Assembly: GCA_017643025.1 (NCBI GenBank)
Contig: JAEPOG010000002.1
Location: 248,001 to 312,000 of the forward strand
Reading direction: 5' to 3'
Length of the DNA stretch: 64,000 nt
From: Rhizobiaceae bacterium
Lineage (GTDB): Bacteria > Pseudomonadota > Alphaproteobacteria > Rhizobiales > Rhizobiaceae
Shown here one piece after another: positions 57,001-64,000 of this stretch. The notes below the pieces were generated by a model. That model was not told the DNA's origin, ran no database searches, and saw nothing but the letters and a program-made list of their open reading frames with translations. The first letter of the stretch is position 1, and each line of letters begins with the position of its first letter. Both the position numbers and the translations under genes were made by a program.

Positions 57001-57393
57001 ATGAGCGAATCGACAGCCACCCGACCCGTCTCGCCGCATCTCGGCATCTACCGGTTCACGCCGACCATGGCGATGTCGATCGTGCATCGCATCACCGGCA
57101 TCGCTCTCTATTTCGGCATGGTGCTGATTGCCTGGTGGCTGGTCGCGCTCGCGACCTCGCGCAGCTGGTTCGAGACCGCCAACTGGCTGCTCGGTTCGTG
57201 GTTCGGGCTTATCGTGCTGATCGGCTTTTCGTGGACTGTTTATCATCACATGCTGGGTGGCATCCGTCATTTCATCTGGGATACCGGGGCCGGCCTCGGG
57301 AAGCAGACGTCGACGCTGCTGTCCTCGCTGACCCTCGTCGGTTCGCTTCTTCTGACCGCCATCACATGGCTGGTCTACTTCCTGTGGTTCTGA
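57001..57393 (+). CDS. sdhC: Succinate dehydrogenase cytochrome b556 subunit
   Basis: A 130-aa membrane subunit of complex II with three helices that binds haem b and ubiquinone with SdhD. It begins with SPHLGIYRFTPTMAMSIVHRITG, the family signature holding the haem-ligand His. HHMLGGIRHFIWDTG near residue 82 adds the second conserved motif. First gene of the sdh operon; sdhD starts 8 bases after its stop. Confidence 0.95.
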   Translation: MSESTATRPVSPHLGIYRFTPTMAMSIVHRITGIALYFGMVLIAWWLVALATSRSWFETANWLLGSWFGLIVLIGFSWTVYHHMLGGIRHFIWDTGAGLGKQTSTLLSSLTLVGSLLLTAITWLVYFLWF

Positions 57394-57400
57394 GGCGGGC

Positions 57401-57784
57401 ATGAGCGAAATGCGCACCACACTGAAGACGGTTCGCGGGCTCGGCTCGGCGAAGGACGGCACGATGCATTTCTGGCTCGTGCGCATCAGTTCGGTGGCGC
57501 TGGTGCCGCTGACGCTGTTTGCGATCGGCCTGGTATTCTCGCTGATCGGCAAGGACTACGACGCCGCACGCGCCGTCGTCGGCCAGCCGCTTGTCGCGGT
57601 GCTGCTCATCTTGTTCGTCGCGATCAGCATCGAACACATGCGTCTCGGCATCCAGGAGACCATCGTCGACTACATTCACGGCGAGCTGCTGAAGGTCTCC
57701 ATCCTCATGCTCAACACGGCGTTTTCGCTGGTTCTCGGCGCGGTCTCGGTGTTCGCGCTCCTCAAGCTCGCATTCGGAGGCTGA
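57401..57784 (+). CDS. sdhD: Succinate dehydrogenase membrane anchor subunit
   Basis: A 127-aa three-helix anchor subunit of complex II. It opens with RTTLKTVRGLGSAKDGTMHFW, which is followed by RISSVALVPLTLF and the haem/quinone-region motif IEHMRLGIQETIVDYIHGE. It lies between sdhC and sdhA, with its stop 3 bases before the chosen sdhA start. Confidence 0.95.
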   Translation: MSEMRTTLKTVRGLGSAKDGTMHFWLVRISSVALVPLTLFAIGLVFSLIGKDYDAARAVVGQPLVAVLLILFVAISIEHMRLGIQETIVDYIHGELLKVSILMLNTAFSLVLGAVSVFALLKLAFGG

Positions 57785-57787
57785 TTG

Positions 57788-59596
57788 GTGGCCGAAGCCT
57801 ACACCTATGTCGACCACGCCTACGACGTGGTGGTGGTCGGGGCCGGCGGCGCGGGGCTGCGCGCCACGCTCGGCATGGCCGAGCAGGGGCTGAAGACGGC
57901 CTGCATCACCAAGGTATTCCCGACCCGATCGCACACTGTGGCGGCACAGGGCGGCATTGCGGCGTCGCTGCAGAACATGGGGCCGGACCACTGGCAGTGG
58001 CACCTCTACGACACGGTGAAAGGCTCCGACTGGCTGGGCGACGTCGACGCGATGGAATATCTCGCGCGCGAAGCCCCTGCCGCCGTCTATGAGCTCGAGC
58101 ATTACGGCGTGCCGTTTTCGCGCACCGAGGACGGGCGCATCTACCAGCGTCCCTTCGGCGGCCACATGCAGAATTTCGGCGATGGCCCGCCGGTGCAGCG
58201 CACCTGTGCCGCCGCCGACCGTACCGGCCACGCCATACTCCACACGCTCTATGGCCAGTCGGTGAAGAACAAGGCGACGTTCTTCATCGAATATTTCGCG
58301 CTCGACCTGATCATGACCGACGGTGTGTGCACCGGCGTCGTCGCCTGGAACCTCGACGACGGCACGATCCACCGCTTCTCGGCGAAGATGGTGGTGCTGG
58401 CGACCGGCGGCTACGGCCGCGCCTACCAGTCGGCGACCTCGGCGCATACCTGCACCGGCGACGGCAACGGCATGGTTGCCCGCGCGGGCCTGCCTCTGCA
58501 GGACATGGAATTCGTGCAGTTCCACCCGACCGGCATTTACGGCGCCGGCTGCCTCATCACCGAGGGCGCGCGCGGCGAGGGCGGCTACCTTGTCAATTCG
58601 GAAGGCGAGCGCTTCATGGAGCGTTACGCGCCGTCCGCCAAGGATCTGGCGTCCCGCGATGTGGTCTCGCGCTGCATGACCATGGAAATCCGCGAGGGAC
58701 GCGGCGTCGGCAAGGAGAAGGATCACATCTTCCTTCACCTCGACCATCTCGATCCAGCGGTGCTGGCGGAGCGTCTGCCGGGCATTTCGGAAAGTGCGAA
58801 GATTTTCGCCGGCGTAGACGTGACCCGCGAGCCGATCCCGGTGCTGCCGACGGTGCACTACAATATGGGCGGCATCCCCACGAACTACTGGGGCGAGGTG
58901 CTGAACCCGACTGAAGACGATCCCGATCGTATCCAGCCCGGCCTGATGGCCGTCGGCGAGGCGGGCTGCGCCTCCGTGCACGGCGCCAACCGGCTCGGCT
59001 CCAATTCGCTGATCGACCTCGTGGTGTTTGGGCGCGCGTCAGCGATCCGCGCTGGCCAGGTGATCGACCGCGAGTCGAAAGTTCCGCCGGTGAATGTTGC
59101 TGCCTGCGACAAGATCATGGAGCGCTTCGACAAGGTTCGTCACGCCAATGGCGGCAGCCCGACGGCCGGCCTGCGCGACAAGATGCAGAAGGCGATGCAG
59201 GAAGACGCGGCGGTCTTCCGCACCTCCGAATCGCTCAAGCAGGGCTGCAAGCGCGTCTCCGCAATCTGGGACGAGCTGTCCGACCTCCACGTTACCGACC
59301 GCTCGATGATCTGGAACTCCGACCTGGTGGAGACGCTGGAGCTGGAAAACCTGATGGCCAACGCCATCACCACGGTCTACTCCGCCGAGGCGCGCAAGGA
59401 GAGCCGCGGCGCGCATGCGCATGAGGATTTCCCCGAGCGCGACGACAAGAACTGGCGCCAGCACACGCTGGCCAGGGTGGACGAGAAGGGCAAGGTGACG
59501 CTCAGCTACCGGCCTGTGCATACCGACCCGCTGCTCAAGGAAGCCGACGGCGGCATCGAACTCAAGAAGATCGCGCCCAAGAAGCGGGTGTACTGA
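57788..59596 (+). CDS. sdhA: Succinate dehydrogenase flavoprotein subunit
   Basis: A 602-aa subunit carrying covalent FAD and oxidising succinate to fumarate. The FAD Rossmann motif [14 protein letters not shown] is near residue 17. The flavinylated His is in [15 protein letters not shown] near 47, and substrate-binding and catalytic residues lie in [20 protein letters not shown] near 250 and [19 protein letters not shown] near 400. I chose GTG at 57788: it gives 7-base spacing from GGAGG, whereas TTG at 57785 is too close. Confidence 0.97.
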   Translation: MAEAYTYVDHAYDVVVVGAGGAGLRATLGMAEQGLKTACITKVFPTRSHTVAAQGGIAASLQNMGPDHWQWHLYDTVKGSDWLGDVDAMEYLAREAPAAVYELEHYGVPFSRTEDGRIYQRPFGGHMQNFGDGPPVQRTCAAADRTGHAILHTLYGQSVKNKATFFIEYFALDLIMTDGVCTGVVAWNLDDGTIHRFSAKMVVLATGGYGRAYQSATSAHTCTGDGNGMVARAGLPLQDMEFVQFHPTGIYGAGCLITEGARGEGGYLVNSEGERFMERYAPSAKDLASRDVVSRCMTMEIREGRGVGKEKDHIFLHLDHLDPAVLAERLPGISESAKIFAGVDVTREPIPVLPTVHYNMGGIPTNYWGEVLNPTEDDPDRIQPGLMAVGEAGCASVHGANRLGSNSLIDLVVFGRASAIRAGQVIDRESKVPPVNVAACDKIMERFDKVRHANGGSPTAGLRDKMQKAMQEDAAVFRTSESLKQGCKRVSAIWDELSDLHVTDRSMIWNSDLVETLELENLMANAITTVYSAEARKESRGAHAHEDFPERDDKNWRQHTLARVDEKGKVTLSYRPVHTDPLLKEADGGIELKKIAPKKRVY

Positions 59597-59611
59597 CCGG
59601 AGGTAATGCCG

Positions 59612-59923
59612 ATGAGAGCTGGAACCATACTTGCCGCCGCGGCGACGGTGACTGGACTGCTGCTTGCAGCGCCGGCGCTGGCCGACGACGAACTGATCAT
59701 GGCGTCCTGCAAGGCCGACCTACAGCTTTCGGACTCGGCCTGCGCCTGCGTGCTCGACCGGGTTCATGAAACCCTCAGCGAAAATCAGCTTGCTTTCTTC
59801 ACGGCTGCGATCCGCGGCGATCAGCAGGCCCAGATGGCGGCACAGATGAATCTGACCGGGGCCGAGATGATGGAGATGGCGAACTTCATGACCCAGACTC
59901 CGATGGAATGCCGCAACCAGTGA
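59612..59923 (+). CDS. Small periplasmic Cys-containing protein within the sdh operon
   Basis: A 103-aa protein with a signal peptide (about residues 1-24, ending APALA) and a mature helical domain with four Cys, in SCKADLQLSDSACACVLDRV and the C-terminal MECRNQ. This suggests two disulfides or metal binding. ATG at 59612 is chosen over 59606 because it has better spacing from GGAGG. It lies between sdhA and sdhB with 15-base spacing to each, so it is co-transcribed with complex II. Function unknown; an assembly or folding role is inference. Confidence 0.78.
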   Translation: MRAGTILAAAATVTGLLLAAPALADDELIMASCKADLQLSDSACACVLDRVHETLSENQLAFFTAAIRGDQQAQMAAQMNLTGAEMMEMANFMTQTPMECRNQ

Positions 59924-59938
59924 TGGACAGGCCGCGCT

Positions 59939-60718
59939 ATGGTTGAACTCACGCTCCCCAAAAACTCCCGGGTCAAGGACGGCAAGGTCTGGCCGAAGCC
60001 GGAGGGCGCGAGCAATCTGCGCGAATACAAGGTCTATCGCTGGTCGCCGGACAACGGACAGAACCCGCGCGTCGACACCTATTATGTCGACATGGACGAT
60101 TGCGGGCCGATGGTTCTCGATGCGCTCTTGTGGATCAAGAACAAGGTAGATCCGACGCTGACGCTGCGCCGCTCATGCCGTGAGGGCATTTGCGGCTCCT
60201 GTGCCATGAACATCGACGGAACCAACACGCTCGCCTGCACCAAGGGCATGGACGAGGTGTCGGGAGCGGTGAAGGTCTATCCGCTGCCGCACATGCCGGT
60301 AGTCAAGGACCTCGTGCCGGACCTTTCGGTGCCCTATGCGCAGCTTTCGTCCATCGAGCCGTGGCTGCAGACGGTGTCGCCGGAACCGGCCAAGGAATGG
60401 AAGCAGAGCCACGAGGACCGCCAGAAGCTCGACGGGCTCTACGAGTGCATCCTGTGCTTCTGCTGCCAGACGTCGTGCCCGAGCTACTGGTGGAACGGCG
60501 AGCGCTATCTCGGCCCCGCCGTGCTGCTGCAGGCCTATCGCTGGCTGATCGACTCTCGCGACGAGGCGACGGGCGAACGGCTCGACAATCTCGAAGACCC
60601 CTTCCGGCTCTACCGCTGCCACACGATCATGAACTGCACCCAGGCCTGCCCGAAGGGCCTGAACCCGGCCAAGGCGATCGCGGAAATCAAAAAGATGATG
60701 GTGGAGCGGCGGGTTTAG
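59939..60718 (+). CDS. sdhB: Succinate dehydrogenase iron-sulfur subunit
   Basis: A 259-aa subunit holding three Fe-S clusters that carry electrons from FAD to quinone. [2Fe-2S] ligands are in [21 protein letters not shown]; the other clusters are in [16 protein letters not shown] and [17 protein letters not shown]. The length is normal and no key Cys is missing. It ends the operon; a hairpin overlaps the stop. Confidence 0.98.
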   Translation: MVELTLPKNSRVKDGKVWPKPEGASNLREYKVYRWSPDNGQNPRVDTYYVDMDDCGPMVLDALLWIKNKVDPTLTLRRSCREGICGSCAMNIDGTNTLACTKGMDEVSGAVKVYPLPHMPVVKDLVPDLSVPYAQLSSIEPWLQTVSPEPAKEWKQSHEDRQKLDGLYECILCFCCQTSCPSYWWNGERYLGPAVLLQAYRWLIDSRDEATGERLDNLEDPFRLYRCHTIMNCTQACPKGLNPAKAIAEIKKMMVERRV

Positions 60719-60729
60719 CCACCGCTCCA
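60702..60729 (+). terminator. Hairpin at the end of sdhB
   Basis: TGGAGCGG and CCGCTCCA form an 8-bp stem with a 12-base loop across the sdhB stop codon. No clear T tract follows, so it may stabilise the mRNA end or stop transcription with Rho. It also could end the convergent hydrolase gene. Confidence 0.4.
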
Positions 60730-60742
60730 TGCGAGTCTGCCT

Positions 60743-61459
60743 TTAGACACGCGCGAGACTTACGATCGTCTCCGTCAGCTTGTCGGGCTGCGAGAAATAG
60801 GCCGAATGGCTGGCGGCGATGCTCTCCACCCTATCTGGAGGGCTGGCCTCGATCAGCCGGTCCTGCAGGTCTAGCGAAACCGCCATATCTTCCGTCAGCC
60901 GGATGTAGGCGCGCGGCACCAATCCGTAACGCCCACCGGTGAGGACCAGCTTCTCGCCGGCCGGGCGCATCGGCTCGCGGCAGAGAAGCGCGTTCGCAAG
61001 CGCGACATCGTCCTCGCCACAATCCGCGTACAGCGCTTCGCGATAGGCCTCCGGCCGCAGCCAGTCCCAGAGCTCCGTCATGTTGATATCCATGTTCGGC
61101 AGAATGAGCGATGCGGTGTCGGTCTGTCCCCATTTGGCGACGCTGTCGCCGTCCGGCAGCATGAACGATGCGAGATAGATGACGCGCTCGATGCGATCGG
61201 GATGCCTCTCGGCGAGCACCGAGGCAACGATGCCATAGCGGCTGTGAACGACGATCGTCGTCCTGCCTTCGGCCGGCAGGTGCCGCTCAGCTGCGGCGAC
61301 CATGGTGTCGAGATCGACGGTGTGGGCTGCGGCCGGATCGCGGCCTCGCCCCGGCAGGTTGACCGCCGCAACGGTTCCATGAGCCGACAGGCGCGGCACG
61401 ATCTTGAACCAGCACCAGGCGCCGTGCCAGCTGCCGTGAATGAGGAGGAAGTGTTTCAT
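60743..61459 (-). CDS. Alpha/beta hydrolase (EstC/methylesterase-like)
   Basis: A 238-aa protein starting MKHFLLIHGSWHGAWCWFKI, the HG-oxyanion opening of plant-type methylesterase-like hydrolases. The nucleophile elbow, usually GHSxGG, reads VVHSRYGIV near residue 72, so flanking glycines are missing. The C-terminal His lies in ASHSAYFSQPDKLTETI near 220, and an Asp region in DMAVSLDLQDRLI. It probably hydrolyses a small ester, but the altered elbow leaves activity uncertain. ATG at 61459 is preferred to 61510. Confidence 0.85.
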   Translation of the reverse strand: MKHFLLIHGSWHGAWCWFKIVPRLSAHGTVAAVNLPGRGRDPAAAHTVDLDTMVAAAERHLPAEGRTTIVVHSRYGIVASVLAERHPDRIERVIYLASFMLPDGDSVAKWGQTDTASLILPNMDINMTELWDWLRPEAYREALYADCGEDDVALANALLCREPMRPAGEKLVLTGGRYGLVPRAYIRLTEDMAVSLDLQDRLIEASPPDRVESIAASHSAYFSQPDKLTETIVSLARV

Positions 61460-61646
61460 CGAGTGGGGGCTCCGTGTTGGACGGGGCCTGACTAGTGGCA
61501 CGCCGCACAACCGGCCACCCGATTTCAGTGGCCGCAGAGGCGCCGATCACGAACGGGCGGCGATCCTCTCACACACACGTGTAAGCCGTTGATTTGAAGC
61601 GGCGCAAAGCAGTGATAGGTTCTCGCGCGAAAACGGAGGTTCGTCC

Positions 61647-62258
61647 ATGATCCGCAAGACCGCATATGCGCTGCTCTTCGCCGCTGGCGCCGCGCTTACG
61701 ACTGCACAGCCGGCAAAGGCCGAGATGGAAGTAGCGATTTTCGCCGGCGGCTGCTTCTGGTGCGTCGAGGCCGATTTCGACAAGGTGTCGGGCGTTGTGT
61801 CCACCACGTCGGGCTATATCGGCGGCAGGACGGAAAACCCGACCTACTATGACCACTCCTCGGGCGGTCATCGCGAGGCGGTCAGGATCGAGTTCGACAA
61901 TTCGCGCGTCAGTTACGACATGCTGGTGTCGGCCTTCTTCCACTCCATCGACCCGACCGACGGCGGCGGCCAGTTCTGCGATCGCGGCCACAGCTATACG
62001 ACGGCTGTCTACACGATGAACGGAGCCCAGGCGGCGGCAGCCGAGAAAGCCAAGCAACAGGCGGGCAGGACGCTGGGCACCGGCATTGCCACCGACATCG
62101 TATCGGCATCGACCTTCTGGCCGGCGGAGGACTACCACCAGAACTACTACCGGAAGAATCCGGTGCGCTACAAATATTACCGCAATGGCTGCCGGCGCGA
62201 CGCCCGCCTGGAACAGGTGTGGGGCGACGACGCCATGAAGGGCATCAGGGGCAGCTGA
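61647..62258 (+). CDS. msrA: Peptide methionine sulfoxide reductase MsrA, periplasmic
   Basis: A 203-aa enzyme reducing methionine-S-sulfoxide. A signal peptide (about residues 1-25, ending AKAEM) marks it as periplasmic. The active-site motif GCFWCVEADFD is near residue 35, with YYDHSSGGHREAVRIEFD and FWPAEDYHQNYYRKNP following; the C-terminal NGCRRD holds a resolving Cys. Thioredoxin-like electron supply across the membrane is needed but no partner (MsrQ/P) is present. Confidence 0.93.
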   Translation: MIRKTAYALLFAAGAALTTAQPAKAEMEVAIFAGGCFWCVEADFDKVSGVVSTTSGYIGGRTENPTYYDHSSGGHREAVRIEFDNSRVSYDMLVSAFFHSIDPTDGGGQFCDRGHSYTTAVYTMNGAQAAAAEKAKQQAGRTLGTGIATDIVSASTFWPAEDYHQNYYRKNPVRYKYYRNGCRRDARLEQVWGDDAMKGIRGS

Positions 62259-62264
62259 TCGGGA

Positions 62265-63392
62265 TCAGGCGGCCGGGCGGGCGGATGTAAGCCTTTCCTC
62301 GGCGATCTCGCGCGCGACATCGTTGGTCGGGCGCCCCTGCTTTTCGGCGCGGGCGAAGATGTCGGTCAGCGTGCGCGGGATCTCCGGCAGCCGGGCCATC
62401 ACCCGCTCGCGGTCATAACCGTCAGGGTCGAGTTCGCCCGCGACATTGATCAGCCCTCCGGCGTTGATCACGTAATCCGGCGCATAGAGGATTCCGCGAT
62501 CCATCAGCAGCTTTGCGTCGTCATGGCCGGCCAGCTGGTTGTTGGCCGCGCCGGCGACAATGCCGGCCTGCAGTAGCGGAATTGTCTCGGCCGACAGCAC
62601 CGCGCCCAGCGCACAGGGCGCGAAGATGTCAGCTTCGGCAGCGAGAATAGCGTCCGGAGTAGTCGTCTCGGCTCCGAGTTCCTTGCGCGCCTTGGCGACG
62701 CGCAGCTCGTTGATGTCGGAGACGATCAGCTTGGCGCCATCGTCGCGCAACCGCTCGCAGAGCGCCCAGCCCACCGAACCGAGTCCCTGAACGGCGATGC
62801 GCACTCCTGTGAGGTCGTCATGGCCGTTGCGCCAGGCGAAGGCGGCTTTCAGGCCGAGATAGACGCCGTGCGCCGTAACCGGCGAGGGGTTGAGGCTGCC
62901 GCCCTTGGTGGTTCCGGTGACGTTGCGGGCGCGTTCGCGCAGATAGTCTGCATCGGCCAGCGACAGGCCGACATCCTCGGCTGTGAAATACTGCCCGTCG
63001 AGCTGCGCCAGCATTTCGGCATAGGCGTCGAGCAGTTGCGGAGTCTTGTCGCGGGCGGGATCGGCCCAGATGACGGCCTTGCCGCCGCCGAGAGGCAGGT
63101 TGGCGACCGCGGCCTTGTAGGTCATGCCGCGCGAGAGGCGCAGCGCATCGGTAAGGGCGGCGTCGAAGGTCTCGTGCGGCCACACCCTTGTGCCGCCGAG
63201 TGCGGGGCCGAGGCGGGTGTCGTGAATGGCGACGATCGCCGTCAGCCCGCGCTCCTCGTCGCGGCCGAGCCAGATGCACTCGTGGCCGTCGAAGGCCTCG
63301 AGTTTGGCGGCCTGCGCCGTGATGTCGGTGACGGTCAGGCTCGACGTTGCTGCCTGTTTCCTCAATGCACGCGTCTCCACCTGCATCAGCAT
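62265..63392 (-). CDS. Leucine dehydrogenase (Glu/Leu/Phe/Val dehydrogenase)
   Basis: A 375-aa NAD-dependent branched-chain amino acid dehydrogenase converting leucine/valine to keto acids. The catalytic Lys is in LPLGGGKAVIWADP near residue 102. The substrate-side segment is TAEDVGLSLADADYLRERAR near 140, and the NAD-binding motif is GVRIAVQGLGSVGWAL near 198. Choice among Leu, Val or Phe cannot be made by eye. The start ATG at 63392 has GGGAGA 6 bases upstream. It is tail-to-tail with msrA. Confidence 0.9.
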   Translation of the reverse strand: MLMQVETRALRKQAATSSLTVTDITAQAAKLEAFDGHECIWLGRDEERGLTAIVAIHDTRLGPALGGTRVWPHETFDAALTDALRLSRGMTYKAAVANLPLGGGKAVIWADPARDKTPQLLDAYAEMLAQLDGQYFTAEDVGLSLADADYLRERARNVTGTTKGGSLNPSPVTAHGVYLGLKAAFAWRNGHDDLTGVRIAVQGLGSVGWALCERLRDDGAKLIVSDINELRVAKARKELGAETTTPDAILAAEADIFAPCALGAVLSAETIPLLQAGIVAGAANNQLAGHDDAKLLMDRGILYAPDYVINAGGLINVAGELDPDGYDRERVMARLPEIPRTLTDIFARAEKQGRPTNDVAREIAEERLTSARPAA

Positions 63393-63521
63393 GGTGCTTC
63401 TCCCGAGATAGCGGTGATGAAACCGGATTCTAGCGCTGAGCGGCGGATTTTTGGTTGCGAAGTGCAGGCCGGGACGGACGCAAGATTACGTCCGCCGCGC
63501 CCTTCCGTAGCGAAAGTTGCG

Positions 63522-63947
63522 TCAGGCGAGCCGGGCGTCGAGCGTGATCTTGATCGCCCCGAGCGCGCCGGAGACGGGGCATGCGCCCTTGGCCTTGGCA
63601 GCGAGTTCCTGAAACTTGGCGTCGTCTATGCCGGGAACGGTAGCCACCAGCGTCAGTGCGCTTTCGGTGATTCCGGTGCCGGGAATGAGCGTCACGACTG
63701 CCTTCGCTTCCAGCTTTTCCGCCGTCGTGCCGTTCTCGGCAAGGAAGTGCGAGAGCTGCATGGCGAAGCAGCCGGCATGGGCGGCGGCGATCAGCTCCTC
63801 GGGATTGGTGCCCGACTTGCCGCTTTCGTCCTCGAACCGCATCTTGAAGGAATATGCCTGGCCCTTGAGCACACCGCTCTGCGTGTCGAGCGTGCCGGTG
63901 CCGCTTCTCAGATCGCCTTTCCAGACCGCGTTGGCATGACGTTGCAT
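63522..63947 (-). CDS. OsmC/Ohr family peroxiredoxin-like protein
   Basis: A 141-aa OsmC-fold protein likely to reduce organic hydroperoxides. The first catalytic Cys is in [19 protein letters not shown] near residue 60 and the second in [12 protein letters not shown] near 124. The start at 63947 is supported by GAGGAG before it; the open frame reaching 63998 has no similarity. It follows the OsmC rather than Ohr pattern (longer N-terminus, GTNPEE). No regulator is linked. Confidence 0.92.
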   Translation of the reverse strand: MQRHANAVWKGDLRSGTGTLDTQSGVLKGQAYSFKMRFEDESGKSGTNPEELIAAAHAGCFAMQLSHFLAENGTTAEKLEAKAVVTLIPGTGITESALTLVATVPGIDDAKFQELAAKAKGACPVSGALGAIKITLDARLA

Positions 63948-64000
63948 GGTCGTCTCCTCGTTGAATCTCCCGCGGCCGGGAGCGACCGCGAGGTTCAATC

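Overview
The window is high-GC chromosomal DNA from an alphaproteobacterium. It is most likely a member of the Rhizobiales (Hyphomicrobiales) near Mesorhizobium and other Phyllobacteriaceae. The evidence is gene content and order: a very large NAD-type glutamate dehydrogenase, a Usg-family protein, a DUF1674 protein, L19 with an Ala-rich tail, aroK-aroB-CNNM divergent from a small membrane peptide plus xerD, the rsmB-heparinase-purH order, and a 6S-like RNA upstream of 5-formyltetrahydrofolate cyclo-ligase. I see no insertion sequence, prophage or CRISPR array, and most of the window is ordinary core genome. Family assignments come from reading motifs and overall sequence, not from database searches.

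Layout. 1-8.4 kb: the 3' part of typA, a LigD-type polymerase domain interrupted by one in-frame TAG, tRNA-Arg(CCT), an M20 amidohydrolase, a DD-carboxypeptidase, a His-rich CobW GTPase, TusA, an L,D-transpeptidase lipoprotein and accA. 8.4-16.4 kb: xerD and a 47-aa membrane peptide divergent from aroK-aroB-CNNM transporter, a diguanylate cyclase, an AEC transporter, an HTH/DUF2975 pair and a lipoprotein. 16.4-27 kb: leuC, a permease plus binding-protein pair, an MgtC-like protein, rplS, a TSUP permease lying antisense between rplS and trmD-rimM, xerC, a TraB/GumN protein and asd. 27-33 kb: a small-protein cluster (a protein bracketed by a repeated basic motif, a 49-aa membrane peptide, a cold-shock-like/DUF805 fusion), ymdB, 5-FCL, the 6S RNA candidate, an unpartnered MoxR ATPase, a DUF2235 hydrolase and Usg.

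33-47.7 kb: acs, an Excalibur-type secreted protein, a tiny ORF with an exceptional ribosome binding site, a TadG-like vWA protein, a secreted nuclease, DUF1674, htpX, rsmB, a heparinase-like protein, purH, an uncharacterised PG-binding/membrane-protein pair and an MFS transporter. 47.7-64 kb: NAD-GDH, an AhpD-like protein, a ClpP-fold protein coupled to a multi-pass membrane protein, GNAT, an MliC-like lipoprotein, sdhCDA-(small periplasmic protein)-sdhB, an alpha/beta hydrolase, periplasmic msrA, leucine dehydrogenase and an OsmC protein.

Metabolic links. acs, the TCA complex II genes, NAD-GDH, leuC and leucine dehydrogenase cover acetate entry, succinate oxidation and amino-acid synthesis and breakdown. 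DacF-like, the L,D-transpeptidase, Asd (diaminopimelate supply) and the PG-binding protein bear on the cell wall. The parts least explained by known biology are the 22-codon ORF at 35540 (13-nt complementarity to the 16S 3' end, a possible SD-masking hairpin and its own terminator), the pairs at 44084-46152 and 53221-55358, the small-protein cluster at 27378-28750, and the Cys-containing periplasmic protein inside the sdh operon.
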